A stretch of DNA of 64,000 nt from Flavobacterium sp. HSC-61S13 (GTDB taxonomy: Bacteria > Bacteroidota > Bacteroidia > Flavobacteriales > Flavobacteriaceae), in assembly GCF_024171535.1 (NCBI RefSeq), contig NZ_JALJZV010000013.1, positions 34,591-98,590 on the forward strand, read 5' to 3'. Position numbers and translations under genes: made by a program. This document shows, one piece after another, positions 44,261 through 53,040 of the stretch. The notes under the pieces were generated by a model. It was not told the DNA's origin and searched no databases. It was given only the letters and a program-made list of their open reading frames with translations. The stretch's first letter is position 1. Each line of letters starts with the position of its first letter.

Positions 44261-45880
44261 ATGAAAAGAATTACACTATCAGTAGCATTCCTCCTATTTG
44301 GGGGAGCTTACATGGCAAATGCACAGGTTGGAATTGGTACGCCTACTCCAAATGCCTCATCCCAATTAGATATCGTATCCGAAAACAGTGGGGTACTAAT
44401 TCCAAGGGTGAAATTAAATAGAACGGATGAATTTGGTCCTATTAAAGGGGCTCCGGCTGGGGTTCAGAGTTTGTTGGTTTATAATACACAAACTATAGCC
44501 GACGTTGTACCAGGGTTTTATTATTGGGAAAACGCCAAATGGAATAGAATCATCAATCAAACAGATTTAGAAACAGCTATAAATAATTTCGGAGGAGATC
44601 TTACAGAAATTAAAAAACTAGTTAGTTTTATCTTGCCTAGTAGTCCGGTTAACAATCCAGCTGTACCGCAAACTCATACTACGATGGTTTATAATCCAAC
44701 GACCAAGCAGATTTCTTTTGTAACATACGATACGGCTACGAGTTCATACAAAACGGATTTGGTTGATGTTGCTTCTTTAGTTGCAGGTGCGGAGACGAAA
44801 ACCTTTATTAGAACCATTACGGCAGCGGGTGGTAACGTACAGCATATCTATTTCGGAGAGCAAGCTATTCAAAATTGGATTGCAGCGAATCCAGCAACCA
44901 ATACGGTAGTTAATATTCCTGATAATGCTCCAGGTGGTGTAACCATTGATGCAGGAGCAGATATCGTACAGAACTTTGAGAATATTTTAAATCAAACTAC
45001 GACCTATGGTGTTGGTACGATGACGATTAAAAATATCATTAAAGAACTGGCAGGTGTTGCAGACGGAAACGTAATTTACAAAAATATTGGTGTCTCACCT
45101 GCTGTAGAATGGGTTTTTCAATATTGGAACGGTACGGCGTATACAACGATTACACTTGGTGACCTAATAAAGGAGAACGAAACGAAAACCAGAATCCTTA
45201 AAACAACTGTAGATAGTGAAATCGTCTACAATTATGCTAACGAAGCGAATAAGCCTGATGCAACTGGTGTGTCGACCGTTGGTACTCCGGATGTGATCAA
45301 CGTAACAGCAGATATGATTACGTCAATCACCAATAACGAGAATGTTAAGACGGCGATTAAGAATGTTTTAAGAGGAGGAGGAAATGTATTTTATACCCTA
45401 ACGGCAATTGCAGCGGGAGATAATGATGGAACGGCAATTCCTGCAGGATCTCTTTATACAGTGGATGCAGCGGGTAAGAAAATAGTCATAGATATCTCAG
45501 GTACTGTGATTACAGCTATTACTAATAACGCAGAGACTGTTAAGACGATATTAGGTGATAACTACAATCAAATTAACCATTTCAAAACTGGTGACACTTG
45601 GATCAATGGAAAACCGATCTATGCATTCAAATCAACTACGAATATTGTTGTGAATTCCGCAGTAGCTTCTACAGTTACTTTACCGGTTTCTGCTGATAAT
45701 ATTGTAAGTGTTAAATTGTATAAAGGAGGGAACTTGGTAACTTCATCCACTACGGATTTAGTATTAGCAGGAACTGCTCTGAATTTTAATATAGGAACTG
45801 GTAATATGTATAATATTTTACCAGTAGGATCGTATGAAGTTATTGTAGAGTTTACTCCTACTGTAGTTCCTGCGCCATAA
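44261..45880 (+). CDS. Secreted QVGIGT-type protein of the second surface cassette
   Basis: A 539-residue protein with a signal peptide ending YMANAQ (residue 21). The N-terminal block is VGIGTPTPNASSQLDIVSE then GVLIPRVKLNRTD and GFYYWENAKWNRI, closely matching the 899-residue protein at 10840. The middle has looser repeats around TADMITSITNNENVKTAIKN and TVITAITNNAETVKTIL. These resemble the VTAITETHLTEIFNNQNVINEII units of the first cassette. The C-terminal ~100 residues are beta-rich (GDTWINGKPIYAFKST). No sorting domain. It follows the giant protein by 25 bp. Stalk-like role inferred from layout. Confidence 0.8.
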   Translation: MKRITLSVAFLLFGGAYMANAQVGIGTPTPNASSQLDIVSENSGVLIPRVKLNRTDEFGPIKGAPAGVQSLLVYNTQTIADVVPGFYYWENAKWNRIINQTDLETAINNFGGDLTEIKKLVSFILPSSPVNNPAVPQTHTTMVYNPTTKQISFVTYDTATSSYKTDLVDVASLVAGAETKTFIRTITAAGGNVQHIYFGEQAIQNWIAANPATNTVVNIPDNAPGGVTIDAGADIVQNFENILNQTTTYGVGTMTIKNIIKELAGVADGNVIYKNIGVSPAVEWVFQYWNGTAYTTITLGDLIKENETKTRILKTTVDSEIVYNYANEANKPDATGVSTVGTPDVINVTADMITSITNNENVKTAIKNVLRGGGNVFYTLTAIAAGDNDGTAIPAGSLYTVDAAGKKIVIDISGTVITAITNNAETVKTILGDNYNQINHFKTGDTWINGKPIYAFKSTTNIVVNSAVASTVTLPVSADNIVSVKLYKGGNLVTSSTTDLVLAGTALNFNIGTGNMYNILPVGSYEVIVEFTPTVVPAP

Positions 45881-45957
45881 TCTATTCTATTGTTAAATAA
45901 GTCTGTGTAGCATTTTTTACATGGACTTATTTAAAAATAAATTAAACAAATTGCTGT

Positions 45958-45965
45958 TTACATTT
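45958..45965 (+). promoter_or_regulatory. Candidate -7 box before the 203-residue gene
   Basis: TACATTTG, 69 bp before the ATG; no -33 TTG. Confidence 0.35.
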
Positions 45966-46034
45966 GGTTTGTTAGTAGCGAACAAGTTGTGAGAGTAATC
46001 GACATTTGACAGTTAAAAATAATAATAAAAGTAT

Positions 46035-46646
46035 ATGAAAAATATTTACACCTTCGTATTTGCCCTGTTTGCTGTAACCGCATTTTCTCAAGTGAAAATA
46101 GGTACTAATCCGCAAACAATTAATGCCAATGCTATGTTAGAGATAGAGGGGGCGAAAGGACTTTTGTTACCCAGGTTGGCGCTAGAAAAAACAACTTTAG
46201 CGGCTCCACTAACTGCGCATGTCGCTGGGATGACGGTATATAATACGGCAACGGTAGAAGATGTTAAACCAGGGTTTTATTATAATGACGGTGTCAAATG
46301 GTCAAAAATGGTAACCACGGATGACAAGGCAGTGAAGTTTTTTTATATGCCTTCAATAACCTTTGATACCTCTCAAGATCGTTTAGCCCAAACGAAAGAT
46401 CTGTTTACAGAGTACAAAAATCAATTTGCGTTAGCTACGCCTGGGCATCACGTGATCAGTGCTGGTGCACCAACTGCGGGAATACCCTATTTTGCAACAG
46501 CTACAGAATTGTATTATTATATCACAGAGTATGACACGGCTGTATTCTCTAATATAAGTATTAATGCTAATGGAGTGATGACCTACGATGTCAAAGCAGC
46601 AACAACAGACTGTTCTTTAATCAACATCGTTTTTGTTGTTAAATAA
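46035..46646 (+). CDS. Short secreted QVKIGT-type protein of the second surface cassette
   Basis: A 203-residue protein with a signal peptide ending TAFSQ (residue 19). VKIGTNPQTINANAMLEIEG, GLLLPRLALEK and KPGFYYNDGVKWSKM follow, the same N-terminal block as the longer stalk-like proteins. After about residue 95 there is a compact domain instead of repeats, ending TTDCSLINIVFVVK. No sorting domain. Between the 539-residue protein (154 bp before) and the type-B cargo (63 bp after), it would suit a terminal or adaptor subunit, but this is inference. Confidence 0.75.
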   Translation: MKNIYTFVFALFAVTAFSQVKIGTNPQTINANAMLEIEGAKGLLLPRLALEKTTLAAPLTAHVAGMTVYNTATVEDVKPGFYYNDGVKWSKMVTTDDKAVKFFYMPSITFDTSQDRLAQTKDLFTEYKNQFALATPGHHVISAGAPTAGIPYFATATELYYYITEYDTAVFSNISINANGVMTYDVKAATTDCSLINIVFVVK

Positions 46647-46709
46647 CGATTGTTTTTGGAGTAAAAAATAGAATAAAGTGAGTATTAAATAGTCTATAAC
46701 TCTTATATT

Positions 46710-47969
46710 ATGAACAGAGAAAAGTTTTTAGTAACAACGGCAATCGGCCTACTGTTTTTTCCGTGTGTTACTGCACAGACGGTCAATACCGGCCAGCTGG
46801 TTATTATGCCTAAAACGGAAATGTCCACTTTGCTTGATCTGGAAAATAAAGAGTCTGGTATTATAATCAATGATGGTGTTTTTTATATTTATAAAAATTA
46901 TCATAACGATGGTTTGTTTGAATATACAACAAATCGTACCACGGGGTATACCGTTTTTGAAAACAATAATCAGCAAGTGCAATTGTTGTCTGGACAACGT
47001 CCGAGTTCTTTTTTTGACGTATTATTCGACAATAAAAAAGAACTACGAGCCTTTGATCTAAAAAATGACTTTAGTGTTTCTGGTACAGCAAATTTTTTGA
47101 ATGGAGTAGTGAAAGTGGACTCTTTAGACGGAGCGATGGTTTTTCAAAAAAATGCAACAACTATTAATGTTTCTAATAACAGTTATGCAGAGGGAGAAGT
47201 AGAAAAAATAGGAAATAAAGAGTTTACCTTTCCGGTAGGAGATGCGGGATTCTATCGCCGTGTCAAAATAGGAGCACCAACCAATATGATGGATTCTTTT
47301 CTAGGTAAGTATTATCTGAAAAACTCCAATGCTGGTCAGCCGCATCAAAATAAAAATGAAAGCATCAAATTTATCGATAATAAAGAATATTGGACCATTA
47401 ATAAAAATGGTGCGACAAGCGATATTGTATTGACCTTGTCGTGGGATGAACAAACCACCTCCAAGGAGATAACCAATAAAGAATCCAAAAACCTTAAGAT
47501 TGTACGCTGGGATGAAGCTGCGAAAATCTGGGTAGATGAAGGTGGGATTGTCAACTTTGAGGACAAAACAGTTACGACGATCACTCAAGTTGGGGGTTAT
47601 GGTATTTTTACCTTGGCATTGGGACAGAAAGATATTATTCCTGAAGACACGGATAAAATCATCGTATACAATGCGGTTTCTCCAAATGGTGACGGTGATA
47701 ACGATTATTTCTTCATCGAAAATATACAGAAGCATCCAAATAATACCGTAGAGATATACAACCGTTGGGGGGTAAAGGTTTTTGAAACTAAAAACTACGA
47801 TTCAAGCGGCAATGTGTTTAGAGGAGTTTCAGACGGTCGATCGACCTTTAAGAAAGATGAAAAGTTGCCAACAGGTACTTATTATTATATATTAAAATAC
47901 GAACTAATGGATCAGGCAGGTTCTCGAATGGAGAAACAAGCGGGCTATCTACATCTAGAAAATAAATAG
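46710..47969 (+). CDS. T9SS type-B sorting-domain (gliding-motility-associated C-terminal) cargo protein
   Basis: A 419-residue secreted paralogue of the protein at 13741. Signal peptide ends CVTAQ (residue 23). The body aligns throughout (TEMSTLLDLENK, VDSLDGAMVFQKNA, KEYWTINKNG, KIVRWDEAAKIWVDEGG). The last ~105 residues are a type-B sorting domain with an intact motif VSPNGDGDNDYFFIENI, then NTVEIYNRWGVKVFE, LPTGTYYYILKYEL and AGYLHLENK. Unlike the first copy there is no PorP/SprF gene beside it, so it may use the one at 15016 or another. It lies downstream of the two QVGIGT-type proteins. A terminator follows. Confidence 0.9.
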   Translation: MNREKFLVTTAIGLLFFPCVTAQTVNTGQLVIMPKTEMSTLLDLENKESGIIINDGVFYIYKNYHNDGLFEYTTNRTTGYTVFENNNQQVQLLSGQRPSSFFDVLFDNKKELRAFDLKNDFSVSGTANFLNGVVKVDSLDGAMVFQKNATTINVSNNSYAEGEVEKIGNKEFTFPVGDAGFYRRVKIGAPTNMMDSFLGKYYLKNSNAGQPHQNKNESIKFIDNKEYWTINKNGATSDIVLTLSWDEQTTSKEITNKESKNLKIVRWDEAAKIWVDEGGIVNFEDKTVTTITQVGGYGIFTLALGQKDIIPEDTDKIIVYNAVSPNGDGDNDYFFIENIQKHPNNTVEIYNRWGVKVFETKNYDSSGNVFRGVSDGRSTFKKDEKLPTGTYYYILKYELMDQAGSRMEKQAGYLHLENK

Positions 47970-48004
47970 AGTTAAATTTTAAAATAGTTTTATGTTGGTG
48001 GTTT

Positions 48005-48034
48005 AAAACGAGCTTTTTTATAAGAGCTCGTTTT
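48005..48034 (+). terminator. Terminator of the second surface cassette
   Basis: AAAACGAGCT/AGCTCGTTTT 10-bp stem with a 10-nt loop and T run. Confidence 0.85.
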
Positions 48035-48161
48035 TTATTTTAAATTACTTGATAAATAGATGCCTTCTAAGACTGTAAGTAGGGTTTGTGGAAGAAGTGT
48101 TTATCGATACGTCTAAAGTGTTTTAAATGCTATTAAATATCTTTCAAGCTTAGGAGATAGT

Positions 48162-48788
48162 CTATCCTATTTCTTCTGACTTCTCGGGAGGAGTTAAAAT
48201 ATTTTTTCGTTGCTCTTGTAGGGCATTGTAATAGGCAGCTCTACTCAAAGGTTCATATTCTTCGGTCTCTCCAAGTAATACCAAATTATTACTAGCCGCT
48301 TTTCGAAAGCTGTAGTGAGCCAAATTGCCTGTTCGCGTACAAACCGCATGAACTTTAGTGACATATTCTGCAGTGGCCATGAGCGCAGGCATGGGGCCAA
48401 AGGGTTTTCCTTTAAAATCCATATCCAGACCAGCAACAATGACACGGATACCTGCATTGGCCAAATCATTACAGACCGTCACGATTTCATCGTCAAAGAA
48501 TTGGGCCTCATCAATACCAACAACATCACAACCGTCTGCCAATATTCGAATATTAGCAGCAGCGGGTACAGCGGTCGAACGAATTTCATTGAAGTCGTGA
48601 GATACGACATGCTCGTCGTCATAACGAGTGTCGACAGACGGTTTGAATATTTCGACTTTTTGTTTAGCAAATTGAGCGCGTTTTAATCGACGAATCAACT
48701 CCTCCGTTTTACCGGAAAACATCGATCCGCAGATCACTTCAATCCAACCAAATTGTTCTTTGTGATTAACGGGATTTTCGAGAAACAT
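48162..48788 (-). CDS. tdk: Thymidine kinase
   Basis: Phosphorylates thymidine in pyrimidine salvage. The 208-residue protein has the P-loop [15 protein letters not shown] (about 21-35), [13 protein letters not shown] (catalytic Glu and the DEAQF motif) and [16 protein letters not shown]. The zinc site is partial: [15 protein letters not shown] keeps one cysteine where other members have CxxC, so zinc binding may be lost. A TAAATTTG box on the minus strand lies 53 bp upstream. It is divergent from the 360-residue gene. Confidence 0.95.
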   Translation of the reverse strand: MFLENPVNHKEQFGWIEVICGSMFSGKTEELIRRLKRAQFAKQKVEIFKPSVDTRYDDEHVVSHDFNEIRSTAVPAAANIRILADGCDVVGIDEAQFFDDEIVTVCNDLANAGIRVIVAGLDMDFKGKPFGPMPALMATAEYVTKVHAVCTRTGNLAHYSFRKAASNNLVLLGETEEYEPLSRAAYYNALQEQRKNILTPPEKSEEIG

Positions 48789-48826
48789 TTTGTAATTTTC
48801 AAGCTGTAACCAGCAGTTTTTTCTGT

Positions 48827-48834
48827 TACTTTTG
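48827..48834 (+). promoter_or_regulatory. -7 box of the 360-residue gene and rsmI
   Basis: TACTTTTG, 56 bp before the ATG at 48891. It lies 7 bp from the opposed tdk box. Confidence 0.45.
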
Positions 48835-48841
48835 TAAAAGG

Positions 48842-48849
48842 CAAATTTA
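48842..48849 (-). promoter_or_regulatory. -7 box of tdk
   Basis: TAAATTTG on the minus strand, 53 bp before the tdk ATG. Confidence 0.5.
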
Positions 48850-48890
48850 CCTAAAAAAGCTCGTGTATTTCTTAATCTAAAATAAAAATT

Positions 48891-49973
48891 ATGAAGAAAG
48901 TATTAGAAGCAGATTTATTAAGCATCGCTCATCGAATACTGCAAATGAAAAATAAGGAGGATATTCACAATCTTTATCAGGAATCGAAAGAACTGTATGA
49001 GAAACTGTTGATTTTAAAATTTCATGAAGATAATTTTAATCTGATTCAACCCAATATTGCGCTTGAGGAAATTGAGGATAAGTTGGAAGAGGCTTACCAA
49101 GAGGAGGTTACAACTAGAAGCCAAATGCCGGTAGATCTGATGGAAGAAGAATATCCTATGGTTATTGAATCTGATGTTGAAAATCACAAAATACAAGAAG
49201 AACATTTTATACAAGATCAGGCGCTTAAAATTGAAGAGCCTGTAGAAGAGTCAGTCCAAGAACCGCAAACACTAACGTATACGGAAGCCGTTGTGAGCGA
49301 GCCTTTTGCAGAACAAATCGAAAAATCGGAGGTAGTTCGTTTTTTAGAAACAGAAGTTGAAGCTTCTGATGATGTCGAGCTAGCAAAAGAAGAGGGGATT
49401 TCTGAAACTGAAACTCCCGAAGAAGAAAATAAAGCAGATTTAGAACAGCTTTTAAATCAACATCTAATCAATACGGATGGTTTAGGTTTGGAGGAACAAG
49501 AGGCTTCGGTTATGGTTGAATCTAGCTTGGAAGACTCTTTTTTTGGAATAGATTATCAAGATGTTGATTTTGTTCGTGTAGAAGACATCGATAAGGTTGA
49601 GGAACAGAAGCAAGATTTGGTTTTTGAACCGATTGTGGGACGTCATAATTTTGAAGGCGAGCTGCCTGTGTCAGAGATGTTTCATGGTCATGTTAGCTCA
49701 GATGGAATTAAGGAAAAGGCTAAGTCGATCAACGATGCCTTCTCTTCGCATATTACAGTGAGCTTAAACGATCGCATTGCTTTTGAAAAAAATCTATTTA
49801 ATGGTAGTTCTGAAGATTTTAATCGTGTACTGTCACAAATAAACACTTTGAATACTTTTGATCAAGCCGTGGCATTTATTGATGATTTAGTAAAACCCGA
49901 CTACAACTATTGGTCCGGAAAGGAAGAATATGTAGGTCGCTTGATGGAGCTAATAGAGAAGCGTTTCGCTTAA
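48891..49973 (+). CDS. Acidic conserved hypothetical protein upstream of rsmI
   Basis: A 360-residue cytoplasmic protein that I cannot assign to a characterised family. The N-terminal part (about 1-75) is helical and likely coiled ([20 protein letters not shown]). The centre (about 85-255) is strongly acidic and low in complexity. The C-terminal ~90 residues look folded and conserved ([56 protein letters not shown]). No signal or membrane segment. rsmI follows 9 bp later, so the two are cotranscribed; a role near translation is possible but unproven. Confidence 0.7.
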   Translation: MKKVLEADLLSIAHRILQMKNKEDIHNLYQESKELYEKLLILKFHEDNFNLIQPNIALEEIEDKLEEAYQEEVTTRSQMPVDLMEEEYPMVIESDVENHKIQEEHFIQDQALKIEEPVEESVQEPQTLTYTEAVVSEPFAEQIEKSEVVRFLETEVEASDDVELAKEEGISETETPEEENKADLEQLLNQHLINTDGLGLEEQEASVMVESSLEDSFFGIDYQDVDFVRVEDIDKVEEQKQDLVFEPIVGRHNFEGELPVSEMFHGHVSSDGIKEKAKSINDAFSSHITVSLNDRIAFEKNLFNGSSEDFNRVLSQINTLNTFDQAVAFIDDLVKPDYNYWSGKEEYVGRLMELIEKRFA

Positions 49974-49982
49974 AAAACAAGA

Positions 49983-50654
49983 ATGGGAAAATTATATATA
50001 GTTCCAACTCCGATTGGAAATTTAGACGATATGACCTTTAGAGCGATTAAAGTTCTTAAGGAAGTTGATTTTATATTAGCAGAAGATACACGTAATAGCA
50101 GTAAACTGTTAAAGCATTTCGAAATTGGTACGCATATGCAAAGCCATCATATGCACAACGAACACAAAACGGTTGAGGGACTGGTTAAGCGGATGCAAGC
50201 CGGGGAAAATTTAGCCTTGATCTCTGATGCGGGAACACCAGCGATTTCTGATCCCGGTTTTTTGTTAACCAGAGCTTGTGTTGAAAACAATATTGAAGTC
50301 GATTGTTTACCAGGGGCAACAGCATTTGTTCCCGCATTAGTCAATAGTGGACTGCCCAACGATAAGTTCGTTTTTGAAGGATTTTTACCCGATAAAAAAG
50401 GAAGACAAACGCGCTATTTGATTTTAGCAGAGGAAACCAGAACGATGATATTGTATGTGTCACCTCATAAACTTATGAAGACTTTACAAGAGTTTAAAGA
50501 ATATTTTGGAGTCGATCGTCAGATCAGTGTTTCCAGAGAATTATCAAAACTTCATGAGGAAACCGTTAGGGGGACTGTCGAGAAAGTTACACAGCACTTT
50601 GAGGTCAAACCGCCAAAAGGGGAGATCGTTGTGATTGTTGCAGGAAAAAAATAA
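49983..50654 (+). CDS. rsmI: 16S rRNA (cytidine1402-2'-O)-methyltransferase
   Basis: SAM-dependent 2'-O-methylation of C1402 in the decoding centre. The 223-residue tetrapyrrole-methylase-fold protein starts MGKLYIVPTPIGNLDDMTFR and has FILAEDTRNSSKLLKHF, LALISDAGTPAISDPGF, and CLPGATAFVPALVNSGLP, all diagnostic. It ends with the short form lacking the extra C-terminal domain of longer members. Downstream of the acidic hypothetical gene. Confidence 0.96.
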   Translation: MGKLYIVPTPIGNLDDMTFRAIKVLKEVDFILAEDTRNSSKLLKHFEIGTHMQSHHMHNEHKTVEGLVKRMQAGENLALISDAGTPAISDPGFLLTRACVENNIEVDCLPGATAFVPALVNSGLPNDKFVFEGFLPDKKGRQTRYLILAEETRTMILYVSPHKLMKTLQEFKEYFGVDRQISVSRELSKLHEETVRGTVEKVTQHFEVKPPKGEIVVIVAGKK

Positions 50655-50723
50655 AATACCGTTTAGAAAAGTTAAAAGTCAATGTATGCTGTTAAACAGT
50701 TATGCATTGACTTTTATTTTTAA

Positions 50724-50731
50724 TAAATTTG
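50724..50731 (+). promoter_or_regulatory. -7 box of the OsmC gene
   Basis: TAAATTTG with a TTG 14 bp before it (50707-50709, short spacer), 15 bp before the ATG. Confidence 0.5.
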
Positions 50732-50746
50732 ATAAAAACATAAGAG

Positions 50747-51166
50747 ATGTCACATAAAATAACGACCACTTGGCTAGAAAACATGCAATTTGAATCCACT
50801 AATCCCGGAGGGAATTTACGCATAGATGCTGGACCAGAATTTGGTGGCGAAGGTCAGGGATATCGTCCAAAGGCTTTAATGTTGTCTGCCTTAGCGGGCT
50901 GTTCGGGATTAGATGTTGCTTCGTTAATTAAAAAAATGAGATTGGAAGTGGCCGATTTTAAAATGATAACGGAAGGACTTCTTACGGAAACCGAACCGGC
51001 TATTTATCATACGGTTTTGGTGGATTATCACTTTTATGGAGCCGATTTAGATGAGGAGAAATTGACAAAAGCAGTGAACCTTTCCGTAGAGAAGTATTGC
51101 GGAGTCATGGAGATGTTTCGGAAATTTGCGGCAATCAAAATCAATATTCACTTTCATCAAATTTAA
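50747..51166 (+). CDS. OsmC/Ohr-family protein
   Basis: A 139-residue OsmC-fold protein, a family of thiol peroxidases and stress proteins. Seen: RPKALMLSALAGCSGLDVAS with the first conserved cysteine (about residue 52) and the second in VEKYCGVMEMFRKFA (about 119). These two cysteines are the redox pair of the family. It sits 9 bp before recJ, so the pair may be cotranscribed. Confidence 0.92.
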   Translation: MSHKITTTWLENMQFESTNPGGNLRIDAGPEFGGEGQGYRPKALMLSALAGCSGLDVASLIKKMRLEVADFKMITEGLLTETEPAIYHTVLVDYHFYGADLDEEKLTKAVNLSVEKYCGVMEMFRKFAAIKINIHFHQI

Positions 51167-51175
51167 TTTTATAGT

Positions 51176-52882
51176 ATGCGTTGGACGCTAAAACCCAAAC
51201 CAACTCCTGAAGCAATTGATCATCTTGTTACGGTATTACAAGTAGACCCACTTATTGCCACTTTGTTGGTGCAACGCGGGATTAAAACTTTTGAAGATGC
51301 ACGACATTTTTTTCGTCCTAGTTTAGACGAACTACACGATCCGTATCTGATGAAGGATATGGGCAAGGCAGTTGCTAGATTAGAAAGGGCTTTTGATAAG
51401 CAAGAGCGGATTTTGGTATTTGGCGACTACGATGTTGACGGAACTACCGCTGTCGCCTTGATGGCTTCTTACCTCAGAACGATTTACTCTGAAATAGATA
51501 CCTATATTCCAGATCGCTATGCGGAGGGTTATGGTATTTCCAATGCCGGTATAGATTATGCCGATCATAATGGAATTACCTTAATTGTTGCTTTGGATTG
51601 TGGAATCAAATCCTTAGATAAAGTGGCTTATGCTCAATCTAAAGGCATTGATTTTATCATTTGTGATCACCACTTACCAGGCGACACTGTGCCCGATGCT
51701 GTTGCGGTGTTAGATCCTAAACAGCGCGACTGTAATTATCCATATAAAGAATTATGCGGTTGTGGAGTAGGATTTAAACTGGTACAGGCTTTGGCCGCAA
51801 AACGCGGTGAAACGATTGACGATTTAATACCGTATTTGGATTTGGTGGCAACAGCAATTGGTGCGGATATTGTTCCTGTTACTGGTGAAAACAGAATCTT
51901 GGCATATTATGGACTTCAAGTGATTAATAAAAATCCACGACCGGGAATACGGGCTTTATTGATGCAGTACAAGCAAAAATACTTCACTATTACCGATATC
52001 GTATTTAAAGTAGCGCCTAAAATAAATGCCGCTGGACGAATTGAACACGGGAACTTTGCTGTGGCTTTGCTGACTAAGTTTACCTTGGAGGAAGCGATGC
52101 GGGCCGCCAAACAGATTGTTGAATTTAATTCGGAGCGCAGGGAATTGGACAAGGAAATCACGGCAGCTGCTTTGCAGCAAATCCAACGAGATAATGAGGT
52201 TCACAGAAAGACAACAGTGGTTTACCAAGAAAGCTGGCATAAAGGAGTAATTGGTATTGTGGCTTCGCGATTGATAGAAACCTACTACCGCCCCACTTTA
52301 GTTTTTACTAAAAGCGGTGATAAATTAGCTGCCTCAGCACGCTCGGTTAAAAATTTTGATGTTTACAATGCACTAGAGGCATGTTCTGATTATTTGGAAC
52401 AATTCGGAGGGCATATGTATGCCGCGGGTTTGACACTGAAAGAGTCCAATTATCTCCATTTTAAAAATCGATTTGAAGAAGTGGTGTCTCAAACGATTAC
52501 CGATGAACAATTGATTCCTGAAATCGAAATAGATGCCGTTATTGATCTGACTCAGATTGACGATAAATTACTTCGTATACTCAAACAGTTTGAACCTCAT
52601 GGTCCAGAAAATATGTCACCGGTTTTTTGTACTAAAAACCTCTATGATACAGGATATATGCGTACGTTGGGCAATGAAAGAGAACATTTAAAGTTAGAAG
52701 TTACACAAGACGGATCCTGCTCAACGTCAAGCATTGGTTTTGGCTTTGGGAAGTTTTATTCAAAATTACTTGGTAAACAGCGCTTTAATATGGTGTATTC
52801 TCTAGAGGAGAATGAATGGAATGGCAAAATTAGCACACAATTTCAAATCAAGGATATCCAAATAGAAAATAGTTTGAACTAA
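51176..52882 (+). CDS. recJ: Single-stranded-DNA-specific exonuclease RecJ
   Basis: 5'-3' exonuclease for single-stranded DNA in recombination and mismatch repair. The 568-residue protein shows the DHH phosphoesterase motifs: VFGDYDVDGTTAVALM, VALDCGIKSLDK, ICDHHLPGDTVPDAVAVLDP, and further on the DHHA1 region with RIEHGNFAVALL and a late GGHMYAAGLTL. The C-terminal OB-like domain (about 450-568) is present. Normal length. Start ATG 9 bp after the OsmC gene. Confidence 0.97.
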   Translation: MRWTLKPKPTPEAIDHLVTVLQVDPLIATLLVQRGIKTFEDARHFFRPSLDELHDPYLMKDMGKAVARLERAFDKQERILVFGDYDVDGTTAVALMASYLRTIYSEIDTYIPDRYAEGYGISNAGIDYADHNGITLIVALDCGIKSLDKVAYAQSKGIDFIICDHHLPGDTVPDAVAVLDPKQRDCNYPYKELCGCGVGFKLVQALAAKRGETIDDLIPYLDLVATAIGADIVPVTGENRILAYYGLQVINKNPRPGIRALLMQYKQKYFTITDIVFKVAPKINAAGRIEHGNFAVALLTKFTLEEAMRAAKQIVEFNSERRELDKEITAAALQQIQRDNEVHRKTTVVYQESWHKGVIGIVASRLIETYYRPTLVFTKSGDKLAASARSVKNFDVYNALEACSDYLEQFGGHMYAAGLTLKESNYLHFKNRFEEVVSQTITDEQLIPEIEIDAVIDLTQIDDKLLRILKQFEPHGPENMSPVFCTKNLYDTGYMRTLGNEREHLKLEVTQDGSCSTSSIGFGFGKFYSKLLGKQRFNMVYSLEENEWNGKISTQFQIKDIQIENSLN

Positions 52883-52901
52883 CCGATATTTTAATTTTTT
52901 T

Positions 52902-52931
52902 TTCGCAACAATTGGTTATATTTGTTGCGAA
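52902..52931. promoter_or_regulatory. Perfect inverted repeat overlapping the asd promoter
   Basis: TTCGCAACAA (52902-52911), a 10-bp spacer, and TTGTTGCGAA (52922-52931). The right arm overlaps the -7 box TATATTTG at 52917-52924. It is placed as an operator would be, although a hairpin at the end of recJ is also possible. Confidence 0.6.
52917..52924 (+). promoter_or_regulatory. -7 box of asd
   Basis: TATATTTG, giving a ~110-nt leader before the asd ATG at 53041. Confidence 0.5.
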
Positions 52932-52954
52932 TTAATCGATTTTATCTAATAAAA

Positions 52955-53001
52955 AGTGCCGCTAAGAGTGTTTATTGTCAATAAATCGCAAGATTGGCAC
53001 T
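52955..53001 (+). promoter_or_regulatory. Possible structured leader of asd
   Basis: AGTGCC (52955-52960) pairs with GGCACT (52996-53001). Inside lies TTTATTG/CAATAAA (52971-52977 with 52979-52985). Base pairing is seen directly; any regulatory role is inferred. Confidence 0.35.
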
Positions 53002-53040
53002 GAGAAATTCAAAGACGTTGAAAAATAACAATATTCATAT

